Part shown: positions 9,213-16,934 of the stretch, piece by piece
How the letters are laid out: the number at the start of each line of letters is the position of its first letter
How positions within the stretch are numbered: the stretch's first letter is position 1
Assembly (NCBI GenBank): GCA_022821065.1
Contig: JAJEEK010000023.1
Location: forward strand, 1 to 64,000
Direction: 5' to 3'
DNA from: Candidatus Poribacteria bacterium
Lineage (GTDB): Bacteria; Poribacteria; WGA-4E; WGA-3G
Length of the DNA stretch: 64,000 nt
Made by a program: the position numbers and the translations under genes
Notes under the pieces: generated by a model
What the model was told of the DNA's origin: nothing
What the model saw: the letters and a program-made list of their open reading frames with translations, nothing else
The model's database searches: none

Positions 9213-9345
9213 CAGAATTCTCCATCGTGAATGAACAGATTTGGCTATGTTGGCATGCTTTCCAATTGAGTTGGACGATGTATCGGTATAAGGGGGATTT
9301 TTGCTTTTTTCGCAAAGAGTATGCCAGATACAATAGCAGCTATTC

Positions 9346-9435
9346 ATCAGTTATCGGTTTTCAGTTAATGCTGGTGGCTGTTGTGCATGTTTACTAAAAC
9401 CACAAGACGCTCTTAACTGACCACTAATAACTGAT
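9346..9435. repeat. Hairpin-forming dispersed intergenic element
   Basis: Two arms, 9346-9368 and 9413-9435, are imperfect inverted repeats built from ATCAGTTAT and CAGTTAA. Related elements made of CTGATGGCTGA-like units occur at 18843-18940, 23371-23453 and 30366-30466. This one sits between the conserved palindrome element at 9451-9500 and the sigma gene. Confidence 0.6.
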
Positions 9436-9450
9436 GACTGATAATTTACC

Positions 9451-9500
9451 CTTAAAGACCATTTTTTCTGATTTCGTGCATAATATGACAAAAAACAAAG
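9451..9500 (-). promoter_or_regulatory. Degenerate copy of the TATGCACGAAATC regulatory element
   Basis: Read on the minus strand this has TTATGCACGAAATC followed by an A-run and GTCTTTA. It aligns with the arms of the 57-bp inverted repeat at 25212-25477. The palindrome is only half preserved. It lies about 240 bases upstream of the ECF sigma start at 9212, so it may be the displaced promoter region of that gene. Confidence 0.45.
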
Positions 9501-9533
9501 AAAATCAAAGAAAATTGTTCAAATTTTCGTGTT

Positions 9534-10994
9534 TTATGCAGAATTTTCGGATTCCCATCGGAATTTTGTCTCTCGCCTGCCTCCGATGCTTTCGAGTTTC
9601 TCACTTATTTCCGTTGTTTTCTCGGTGAGAAGGACCTCGCTTCCAATCGTTTCAACATTGAGTCGTAGCAGCGGTTCTGTGTTCGATTCCCGGAGATTGA
9701 ACCGCCAACTGCCGCGCTTCGGAGCACTGGAACCTGACAGAAACCTGACGGACAACCCATCAATCGGTGCCTCAAGACACGGATTGCCCCAGTCCTGTAT
9801 TGCCTCATTGACTGCAGCGAGTGCGTCTTGTAGATGATGATGGGTCTCAAACGAGTAGTTGATCTCACCGGAGACCGGATGTGCGGTTCGCAGGCGACCC
9901 ACGGCTTCAGCGAGCGACATTTTCTTTCCACTCAGATATTCAAGCATAAGGAGAAAGGGTACCATGCCGTTATCTGCGTAGAAATTGTCTCTGAAATAGT
10001 AGTGTCCGCTCGCCTCTCCAGCAAACAGGGCATCCGTCTTTCGCATACGTGCCTTGATGAAGGAGTGCCCACACCGGTTGAGGATGGGTATGCCGTTGGC
10101 AGCGACGACAGCGTTCTCTACCGCCCAGATAGCCCTCGGATCGAAGATGACACCGCCGCCACCTTTCCGCTGCAGTAGACGTGTCGCGAGCAGTGCCGTG
10201 ATGTAGCAACCTTCGATAAACATTCCGTTCTCATCAAAGAAGAAACACCGATCGGCATCGGCATCCCATGCGACTGCCAAGTCTGCCCCTGTCTGCCGAA
10301 CGGCTTTCGTGGTGAGTTCCCGGTTCTCCGGTCGCAACGGATCCGGTCGACCTGCCGGAATTTGTGAGAAACTCCCATCCGGTTCTACAAACAGACGCTC
10401 ACATATCTGAATCGGTGTGTCCGCCAATAAGCGTTCAGCAATCTGTCCTGCGAGTCCACTATTGGCGTTGATAACAATTCGCTGCTCGCTCAGCCGTTGT
10501 AGATTTACAAACGAGTGGAGGTGGGATAAATAAGCATCCATGAACTGAATTGACCGACAGGTTCCCGGGTTTTGTCCCTTCTGTTTCTCAAATGCGGTAC
10601 CGTTTTTAACGGCATCGCGCACATCAAAAAGTCCGGTATCAGCAGAAAGCGGTGCGGCATGCTGGCGGACCAGTTTCATACCGTTATACGGAGCCGGGTT
10701 ATGAGATGCCGAGATCACAATTCCTCCATCTGTTTGGTAATGCATTACAGCGAAATAGAGCATATCCGTTGAAATTTGACCGAGATCGAGGACACCGACC
10801 CCTGAATCTTGAAAACCTGCGGCGACTTGCTGCCACAATTGTGGTGAACTCTCGCGGACATCGTGTCCCAACGCGACGGTTTTCGGTTGAAAGCAGTCGG
10901 CATACGCACACGCGATTTGGTAGAAATCCTTCGGTTCAAAGTCTACACCGAAAATGCCGCGGATATCGTAAGCCCGGAAAATTTCAAGATTCAT
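9534..10994 (-). CDS. Phosphomannomutase/phosphoglucomutase
   Basis: A 486-residue alpha-D-phosphohexomutase. It interconverts hexose 6-phosphate and 1-phosphate, giving mannose 1-phosphate for GDP-mannose. The start at 10994 (MNLEIFRAYDIRGIFG) matches the family N-terminus. The phosphoserine loop SASHNP has its Ser at about 97; the metal loop DADADR lies at about 244-249 (DGDADR is usual, so Gly is replaced by Ala); the sugar loop GEASGH is at about 326-331. A phosphate-binding RESNTEP segment lies near the C-terminus. It follows peptide gene A on the same strand with a 97-base gap, so it may be cotranscribed with the glycosyltransferase cluster and supply its sugar donor. That link is inference. 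Confidence 0.92.
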   Translation of the reverse strand: MNLEIFRAYDIRGIFGVDFEPKDFYQIACAYADCFQPKTVALGHDVRESSPQLWQQVAAGFQDSGVGVLDLGQISTDMLYFAVMHYQTDGGIVISASHNPAPYNGMKLVRQHAAPLSADTGLFDVRDAVKNGTAFEKQKGQNPGTCRSIQFMDAYLSHLHSFVNLQRLSEQRIVINANSGLAGQIAERLLADTPIQICERLFVEPDGSFSQIPAGRPDPLRPENRELTTKAVRQTGADLAVAWDADADRCFFFDENGMFIEGCYITALLATRLLQRKGGGGVIFDPRAIWAVENAVVAANGIPILNRCGHSFIKARMRKTDALFAGEASGHYYFRDNFYADNGMVPFLLMLEYLSGKKMSLAEAVGRLRTAHPVSGEINYSFETHHHLQDALAAVNEAIQDWGNPCLEAPIDGLSVRFLSGSSAPKRGSWRFNLRESNTEPLLRLNVETIGSEVLLTEKTTEISEKLESIGGRRETKFRWESENSA

Positions 10995-11091
10995 TAGGAA
11001 CTCTATTTTGGTAATGGCGGTTCCTTGTCGGAGACAGGAGAACCGCCGTAAATCGGCTATCAATAAATTAACAAATTCTTAGATAGCCTAA

Positions 11092-11361
11092 TTAAGAATC
11101 AATTGATTCGCATCGACTGTACCAGGTCCCTACACAGGTGCCTAAATGCCACTCATTACACCAAATGGCACAGTTTTCACCCTCTGAGCAGTCATCATTT
11201 GAATAACAGTCCCAACTGGCGTGGGCGGAGGGTGAGACCATTGCGTGTGCGAGCAACAAACTCGCGCTTGCCGCACCCAATGCCAATGGCGATTTAACAC
11301 CAACATATCCCTCTTCAGATGTGAGGAAGTCGCTGATTCTACTGCGGATGTTATTTTTCAT
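11092..11361 (-). CDS. Six-cysteine secreted peptide A with conserved FLxSEEG leader
   Basis: An 89-residue putative precursor. Residues 1-20 are a basic leader ending FLTSEEGYV. Residues 24-48 are hydrophobic and end in the signal-peptidase-like site PSAHA/S. The 41-residue core has six Cys in a pattern shared with peptide C: C, DDC, GENC, WC, GTCVG, C. The leader is very similar in peptides B and C, while the cores differ strongly. That is the usual profile of a modified-peptide precursor or a secreted knottin-like product. The ATG is within the ATGA that ends a glycosyltransferase relic, and AGAAAGGAGA serves as its ribosome-binding site. Maturation by the RRE-glycosyltransferases is inference. 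Confidence 0.8.
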   Translation of the reverse strand: MKNNIRSRISDFLTSEEGYVGVKSPLALGAASASLLLAHAMVSPSAHASWDCYSNDDCSEGENCAIWCNEWHLGTCVGTWYSRCESIDS

Positions 11362-11580
11362 CTATGGGTTTCTCCTTTCTGCCGGTGCTCTTCTCCAGCG
11401 AGATTAGTTTCCACAAAAAGACTGTTAGGAAACCCATTTTCAGCGCGAGTTGCCTCGCAAGTAGGTGTAGAGCTGCCCCGCCGAAAATGTTTAAAAACTG
11501 ATCCAACTCAGAGTATTGAATTCCAGTCCAGAAACCTTGCTATTGGCAGGGCGTTCAACTTGCACATAATAACTGATTCG
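11362..11580 (-). pseudogene. 3' relic of an RRE-glycosyltransferase upstream of peptide A
   Basis: Read on the minus strand, the last 45 or so codons before peptide A give SVFKHFRRG...NGFPNS...ETNLAGEEHRQKGETHR and a TGA overlapping the peptide ATG. This aligns with the C-terminus of the intact gene 21638-23356 (SVFKHFQRE...GDGFPNN...ETNPAGQEHQQKGETYR). Immediately upstream, one base is missing relative to the intact copy, which puts a TGA in frame, and similarity fades beyond about 11580. I read this as the decayed end of a third glycosyltransferase gene. The part that carries the peptide's ribosome-binding site and ATGA overlap remains intact. Confidence 0.8.
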
Positions 11581-11695
11581 CTCGGAATTTATGAATATCT
11601 ACCAAAATCGTTAGTGAGGCTTTTATGTCCGATGCCACGTCTCAACATCCAGTTGAGCAAGTACTAGTATTGCTTCAATATTGAGTTTATGATCG

Positions 11696-11728
11696 GTAGG
11701 TTGGGTTGAGCATCAGCGAAACCCAACA
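11696..11728. repeat. Dispersed GTAGGTTGGGTTGA/AACCCAACA repeat
   Basis: A short inverted repeat pairing GTTGGGTT with AACCCAAC. The same unit recurs at 55981-56012 and as the ends of a 230-base element at 61838-62067. The rest of 11581-11822 shows no gene. Confidence 0.6.
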
Positions 11729-11822
11729 TCTTCAGGCATTTTTCATGGAATCCTAAGACCAACTCTCAAACTTAACATTGAACGACTACTAGTGGTAGGA
11801 ATAATATGAATAGCAGCCCAGT

Positions 11823-13487
11823 CTATAGTATCAAACCGGAAAGTTTCTCTAAAATGTGGCATGCCTTTTCTCTGTCACCATTGTATATTTCAGTTAGAAG
11901 CATCTCAGTCTGTAGGCGTGTATGAGATTCAAGAAACTCTTTGGCGAGCGCGACCTCAATACTTTCTGAGGAAGCGTGTGGATGCTGAAGTGCTTGAGAT
12001 CGTACACTCCCATAATTGCTGTCATAATTATAGCAAAACAGACTTCGACGAGAATTATGAGTAGATTTAGACTGCGTCTCAAGCTGCCGCTGCGTTAATG
12101 AGTGCATAAGGTTAACAAATTGCAATGAAACGACATCAGCAGAAAAATTTTCCGCCAATTTCCGTCCTTCTGTGGAAAGTCGCTCCATCTCTCGGGAATC
12201 TACTAATAACTGCTTCAAATCTTCAAGAACACGCTTCAAGTGTTCGCGGTCCGTAATCCCTTTTTTTAAATCTATAAAAGCACAAGCGTTTTCAAACTCA
12301 GGTATAGCATTAGCGGTTCCTATAAGCGTGGGCATGCCACAAGCTAAACTCTGAAACAATAGCGAGCTGGAACTTTGTAAGGTCGCGTGGAAGAAGCAAA
12401 TATCTATGCCGTTTAGTAGCATCGGGAGCAAATGTGGATCTGTCCCAAATTGTTCGGTTTCCGTAAAAAAAACAAGATTATTGGGCAGATTATTCAAATA
12501 CAGGTCGGGTAACCCAGCGGCAAATACAAGAAAAAAGAGTTCTGGACACAATTCTGCTACGAATTTCCCAACACGATAATTGACTTCGGACACTTCTCCA
12601 GCGATGATGCCAACAACAAGTTTTTGAAAGACCTCTTGCGTGTCAAAAATAGCGTTTATGCACCGCTTTCCTATCATCTTGTCTTCATACGGTTGAAACC
12701 TTTCGAGATCGACTGGATCAGGGATAACACAAAAATCAACCTCAGATGACAATATTTCTTGAAAGCGAGGGATTAGCCAAGGTGCATCAACGACGATGGC
12801 ATCAAACGGACGCTTCGCTCCATATACAGCCAAAACGAAATTTATAAAAGCCTCCTCGTTTTTAACGCCACTGTGGACGCGTACAATCGTGGGAACGTTA
12901 TTCCAAGAAAAAAAAGGTATAACTTCGTTCATCTCTACAGATAAAAGGCCAAAATCGACAGGGGCGAATGCCATTGTTACATCATAGGTTGCGTTTATGT
13001 AATATGTTCTCGCGCGTTTAAGATCCGTTTCTATTGGCATAAAGTGAAAAACTTTATCGTCGCGATAGGATTCACTCCATTGATCTTTCGGAAGCCCAAC
13101 GGTAACCTCCATATGCCGCGAAAGGGATTCTAAAAGCAGGTAGTTACTCCCATTCTCGGGCTGTGCAGTCGGTATTTGACTTAGGAACGTCAAGAGACGT
13201 AATTTTCGGTTCTCATCCGGCACGCGACGGACTGTGTTTGACACAAGTAGACCCAATTCCGCAAACTGTCTTATGCACTCAAACGCTTCAAAGATTTCCG
13301 CCTCGGTATGTTGTTCTTTTAGTTGACGGATGATCTCTTCTCGACTGCTTGAACGGCACAATTCCAATACATTCCAGACAACAAGATCGACACATACCAA
13401 TTCATTTCGATCTAAGTCAACAACGTAGTTTCGATTGTCAATTTGAAATTTTTCTATTTCATGAAGTGTTACAGGAAAATCTATCAT
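11823..13487 (-). CDS. RRE-domain glycosyltransferase-like protein 1, catalytically degenerate
   Basis: A 554-residue protein with three parts. Residues 1-85 are a PqqD/RRE-like winged-helix domain (NYVVDLDRNELVCVD, then EEIIRQL and a helix pair ending in ELGLLV). A GT-B fold related to family GT4 spans about 100-430. A C-terminal helical region with FLESHTRLQTEML resembles the same region in its relatives. The GT4 EX7E motif is gone: the aligned segment reads LQSSSSLLFQSLACGMP, lacking both Glu residues. It lies 23 bases downstream of the intact paralogue 13511-15229. I infer a non-catalytic partner or substrate-binding subunit, though a changed active site is possible. The RRE assignment is by resemblance to the N-termini of SPASM peptide maturases. 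Confidence 0.75.
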   Translation of the reverse strand: MIDFPVTLHEIEKFQIDNRNYVVDLDRNELVCVDLVVWNVLELCRSSSREEIIRQLKEQHTEAEIFEAFECIRQFAELGLLVSNTVRRVPDENRKLRLLTFLSQIPTAQPENGSNYLLLESLSRHMEVTVGLPKDQWSESYRDDKVFHFMPIETDLKRARTYYINATYDVTMAFAPVDFGLLSVEMNEVIPFFSWNNVPTIVRVHSGVKNEEAFINFVLAVYGAKRPFDAIVVDAPWLIPRFQEILSSEVDFCVIPDPVDLERFQPYEDKMIGKRCINAIFDTQEVFQKLVVGIIAGEVSEVNYRVGKFVAELCPELFFLVFAAGLPDLYLNNLPNNLVFFTETEQFGTDPHLLPMLLNGIDICFFHATLQSSSSLLFQSLACGMPTLIGTANAIPEFENACAFIDLKKGITDREHLKRVLEDLKQLLVDSREMERLSTEGRKLAENFSADVVSLQFVNLMHSLTQRQLETQSKSTHNSRRSLFCYNYDSNYGSVRSQALQHPHASSESIEVALAKEFLESHTRLQTEMLLTEIYNGDREKACHILEKLSGLIL

Positions 13488-13510
13488 AATTATTAGTCTT
13501 TCATCAGGTT

Positions 13511-15229
13511 CTATAAAGATGTTGCCTGTGCAAATCCGTTGACACGATTGAGAATATCAGCTACCGAGTATTTGTCTTTCACGATGTGCATAAGCACTGT
13601 CTCAACTTCATGAACCGTGTGACGTTCCAATAAAGTTAGAGCCAATGCCGCCTTCCAATCTTGGTAGTAACTGGTGTGCATCAACGGCTGTTGGTTCTGT
13701 TGTTCAGTGACGTTTGTCAAAATGGACTGGCACTGCAACCGGTTGTCTAAAGAATCATAGGAAGGCACAAATGAAGTTTTGAAACGCGTTCTTGAAGCAA
13801 ACTGCTTTTTTCTTTTTAGGTTTTCGTAGAGCATAACAAGTTTCTTTGCTGTTGTATCCCATTTAAATTCCAACGCTCGTTCGCGAGCCCGTTTACCGAG
13901 TTCTATTCGACAGGCATCGTCATTCAAAAGTTCCTGAATCGCTTTTGAAAGCATTTCGGGTTCAACATACCCGGCGAAACTGCCGATGTCCTGCCCGAAA
14001 GTCTGACAGACGACAACGCGACCAGCCTCACTGACCACTTCGGGCAGACCCGCGAAGTTTGTTACGACTGGTGGCACCCCACAAGCCATTGCCTCAAGAA
14101 CAGCATTGCCAAAAGCCTCTTCTCCAACGATAGAAGGGAAGCAGTGAACATCAAAAGTATTTAAATACAATGGAAGCATCTCTCTTGGCGGTTGCTCGCC
14201 GATATAAATCAAATTCTGTGGTAACTTCTGGAGCTGATACGCATGTAAAGTAGGGGCGACCACAAAAAATAGGACATCTGGAAGCATTTTGGCTATTTTG
14301 ATAAAGATACCCGCGCCTTTTTCAGGTTGGAACCGCCCAAAAAAACCGACGATCTTCTTATCTCTTATCTTTGGTCGATTGAGCATTTCTGCTACTTGAG
14401 ATCGCGCCTGTGCTTTATCCATCGAAGAAAAAAGATCTGAATCAACGCCGTTGGGGATGACACGAAAACAGTCTGCATCAAGAACATGTTGCGCGTAGAA
14501 ATCTTTGATAGAGCGAGTTGGCGTTATGAAAGCGTCATGTTCGTTCATTGCAGCATAAGTCCATAGGATAGAATCAATCATTGACCCGCCGTGTCCACGG
14601 GGTGAGCCGAGCCGGCTTATCACGGGAACTCCCGATGAAAATAGATGCAGTGGCATCTGTTCCACCATGTCCAACGGGATCATGGGCATGAAAATCCCAT
14701 CAATTTGGTTTTGCTGAAGTTGAAATAAGAAGTTATGTCTTGAGGTGCCTCCGGAAATGGTGTAAACCCCGTCTGAAACGACCTCTGATTTTGAGGCATG
14801 GAAAAAAAGATCTGCATACTTGGAGAGTGCGCTCAAAATTTCTTTAGATGCGAGACGGTATCCGCTCCGAACGTATGTTTTATCTGATGTCCACGTTTCA
14901 ATAGGGCCTGCGACGAAGATTCTGAGGCGGTTTTTCTTTTTAAGAATTTCTCGCCCTGTATTTCCAACAAGAAGCCCCATTTCCTCAAAGCTACGTAACT
15001 GTTCAAAGGCTTGATAAATGAGAGTAGACTCATACCTTTCAGATAGAGTTTCGAGAATTTTGTCCTGCGTTGATTCTGGACACAGTTGTAATATCTCCCA
15101 AATGAGATTGTCAGTTTCTAATATCTGTCCTATGTCTAAGTCAACAATGAAAAACCTATCCTCCCGCGTAAAGTGATGCAAACGATGAATCGGTTTTGGA
15201 CACTGAAATAAAGGTTGTTTCAAAGTCAT
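13511..15229 (-). CDS. RRE-domain glycosyltransferase 2 (GT4-like, EX7E intact)
   Basis: A 572-residue protein. The N-terminal 90 residues form a PqqD/RRE-like domain (RFFIVDLDIGQILETD, then helices ending EEMGLLV). The GT-B part has PRGHGG at about 210, IPNGVDSDLF at about 258-267, GRFQPEKG at about 298-305 and EEAFGNAVLEAMACG. The EX7E pair is Glu371/Glu379. The last 50 residues contain LLERHTVHEVETVLMHI, a helical segment conserved across the four paralogues. ATG is preceded by GGAAGAAAATT. It lies between a TolB-like gene (20-base gap) and its degenerate partner 11823-13487. GT4 enzymes transfer nucleotide-sugar-donated sugars with retention. A peptide acceptor is inferred from the fused RRE and the adjacent peptide genes. 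Confidence 0.85.
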   Translation of the reverse strand: MTLKQPLFQCPKPIHRLHHFTREDRFFIVDLDIGQILETDNLIWEILQLCPESTQDKILETLSERYESTLIYQAFEQLRSFEEMGLLVGNTGREILKKKNRLRIFVAGPIETWTSDKTYVRSGYRLASKEILSALSKYADLFFHASKSEVVSDGVYTISGGTSRHNFLFQLQQNQIDGIFMPMIPLDMVEQMPLHLFSSGVPVISRLGSPRGHGGSMIDSILWTYAAMNEHDAFITPTRSIKDFYAQHVLDADCFRVIPNGVDSDLFSSMDKAQARSQVAEMLNRPKIRDKKIVGFFGRFQPEKGAGIFIKIAKMLPDVLFFVVAPTLHAYQLQKLPQNLIYIGEQPPREMLPLYLNTFDVHCFPSIVGEEAFGNAVLEAMACGVPPVVTNFAGLPEVVSEAGRVVVCQTFGQDIGSFAGYVEPEMLSKAIQELLNDDACRIELGKRARERALEFKWDTTAKKLVMLYENLKRKKQFASRTRFKTSFVPSYDSLDNRLQCQSILTNVTEQQNQQPLMHTSYYQDWKAALALTLLERHTVHEVETVLMHIVKDKYSVADILNRVNGFAQATSL

Positions 15230-15249
15230 AATTTTCTTCCGCTAGATAC

Positions 15250-16413
15250 TTAATCTACTCTTTGTTTGAGTTTTCCCCAGAGTGTTGTTTGCTTCTCCGG
15301 ACTCGGTGAAACAGAGAGAAACCCGTCTGGCACCCACGCTGGCGAGAGATCTTGTCCCACACCCTCTACAAGCGGTTTTCCGGGTCCGTTGCCCTCAGTG
15401 TCTATAATATAAATGTCAGCCGTTTGCCAGAGGACCGTATCTGAATAAAAATAGGCAATCCACTTGCCATCCGGCGACCAGACGGGGGAACCAATCCACG
15501 GAAGCGGATCAATCAGCAGGGGAAAGGCTGGTTCCTTCACAGGTTCACGTTTCTCTAATATCCTTTCTCCCACTATAGGACCGCCTCGGGTGAGTTGGTG
15601 AAAGTTTTTGCCATCTACATCAATCACACACAAATGATCTCGCTGGACTTGAGGGACGTGGAGACTAAAAGCAATCTGCTTGCCATCTGGCGACCAGGCA
15701 CATTCACTTTGGAATACACCTTTCATCGCTTGGATATTGCCGTCAGGTACCCGTTTCAACCTTTTCCCATCAGCATTCATTACATAGAGACTGGACCTCG
15801 TACCCGCCTTGCTGGAGAAAAAAGCGATCTGTTTGCTATCAGGAGACCACGCTGGGCGTCCGTGGTAACCTCCAGGGTCTGTCAATTGGAACACGTGTGT
15901 GCCATTGACATCTGTTTTGTAGATGTGGTTACTTTTTTTCCCTTGTAGCATTTCTTCGGGACTCTGGGAAACAAAGGCAATCCATCTACCATCAGGAGAC
16001 CACGCTGGGGCCCATTCACTCTTGTGGTGGTGTATGAGCCGCCGGTGTTCCTTCGTCCGTGTGTCCATGACATAAATCTTGAAATCTCCGTCTCGCTTGG
16101 AAACGTAAGCCAAGAAACGCCCATCTGGTGACCATGTATGAGCAGGCACCCATGACGGAACCCAGGTCCCAAACTCGTCTATCGGATGGTTCGTCACGTT
16201 GCGGAGGTGTTCACCATTGATGTCCATGACATAGATATCAAAGTTGCCCGTTCGATTGGAAGCAAAAGAGATTCGTTTACTTCCAGCAGCGTCTACCCGA
16301 TTGACTATGGACAGCAGACCACCCCCTATAAAGAGTACCACGGCTAATACTGTATAATATACAAGCCTGCCCTTCATGAAGAAGAGATAAGGCTCAATCC
16401 TTCTCCATCTCAT
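15250..16413 (-). CDS. Secreted TolB-like beta-propeller 1
   Basis: A 387-residue protein. The start at 16413 is preferred because AAAGGTGG lies 5 nt upstream; a GTG three codons earlier is in frame. A membrane or signal segment at about 13-33 is followed by TolB/WD40-like blades with WSPDGRxIAF and IYVMD motifs recurring about every 45-50 residues, six or seven in all. The tail (SPSPEKQTTLW) is nearly identical to that of the paralogue 20214-21302. It follows peptide gene B by 74 bases on the same strand; the paralogue likewise follows peptide C. This conserved order suggests a role with the exported peptides, such as binding or display, which is inference. Confidence 0.85.
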   Translation of the reverse strand: MRWRRIEPYLFFMKGRLVYYTVLAVVLFIGGGLLSIVNRVDAAGSKRISFASNRTGNFDIYVMDINGEHLRNVTNHPIDEFGTWVPSWVPAHTWSPDGRFLAYVSKRDGDFKIYVMDTRTKEHRRLIHHHKSEWAPAWSPDGRWIAFVSQSPEEMLQGKKSNHIYKTDVNGTHVFQLTDPGGYHGRPAWSPDSKQIAFFSSKAGTRSSLYVMNADGKRLKRVPDGNIQAMKGVFQSECAWSPDGKQIAFSLHVPQVQRDHLCVIDVDGKNFHQLTRGGPIVGERILEKREPVKEPAFPLLIDPLPWIGSPVWSPDGKWIAYFYSDTVLWQTADIYIIDTEGNGPGKPLVEGVGQDLSPAWVPDGFLSVSPSPEKQTTLWGKLKQRVD

Positions 16414-16487
16414 AGTGTCCACCTTTCAACGTTTTTGAAAAGTCGGTTCTACTGTGAAAAACAGCAGAACCGACAATAGTAGAATAA

Positions 16488-16787
16488 TTAATTATTGAGA
16501 TCGACACACGTGTAGTGTACGTTGCTAAGACGCACCCAGCACCCCTTTACACCCGGAATGAGCTCGCAGTCGGGAGACCATTCCCACCAGAACCCTATGC
16601 AGACTTGATCATCATCGCAAGGAGGGCAATCATGATGTCCATGCGCCTGCGCGGAAGAGGGGAGCATTGCTTGTGCTAACAACAAACTCCCGCCTGCGAT
16701 ACCTACTGTGAGGGGTGCCTTGGCACCTACACGCCCTTCCTCAGATGCGAGGAAGTCACGGAATTTATTCCGAAGGTTGTTTTTCAT
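16488..16787 (-). CDS. Six-cysteine secreted peptide B with conserved FLxSEEG leader
   Basis: A 99-residue putative precursor. Its leader (FRDFLASEEGRVGAK), hydrophobic segment and export site (SSAQA/H) match peptides A and C. The core also has six Cys but different spacing: DC, PPC, QVC, PDC, KGC, YTC. It is rich in His, Asp and Trp and lacks the GTCVG motif. AAAGGAGATG precedes the ATG. The upstream sequence is a glycosyltransferase 3' relic, and the downstream gene is TolB-like propeller 1. Conserved leader plus variable core supports one family with different mature products; the final structure and function are unknown. Confidence 0.8.
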   Translation of the reverse strand: MKNNLRNKFRDFLASEEGRVGAKAPLTVGIAGGSLLLAQAMLPSSAQAHGHHDCPPCDDDQVCIGFWWEWSPDCELIPGVKGCWVRLSNVHYTCVDLNN

Positions 16788-16793
16788 ATCGGT

Positions 16794-16934
16794 TCATCTC
16801 CTTTCTGCCGGTGCTTCTGTTCCGGCAAGATTGATTTCCGAAGAATCGGGAAATCCATTTTCAGGTCGAATCGCTTCGCTTCCGGAGTGAAGTCTCCCCC
16901 TGGACATGCTCTCTAATGGCTTTTCGATCTGAAA
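16794..16934 (-). pseudogene. 3' relic of an RRE-glycosyltransferase upstream of peptide B
   Basis: The minus strand encodes RPENGFPDSSEINLAGTEAP and then ERR with a TGA at 16794-16796, 6 bases before the peptide ATG. This corresponds to the C-terminal AxNGFPN...ETNLAG segment of the intact glycosyltransferase 21638-23356 and of the relic before peptide A. Only about 140 bases survive, cut by the stop codon of the cytochrome gene at 16935. It is best explained as the leftover end of a glycosyltransferase gene once coupled to peptide B. Confidence 0.7.

Noticed and set aside
11092..11361. Peptides as twin-arginine substrates
   Set aside because: No RR motif before the hydrophobic segment; ordinary export or leader processing fits better.
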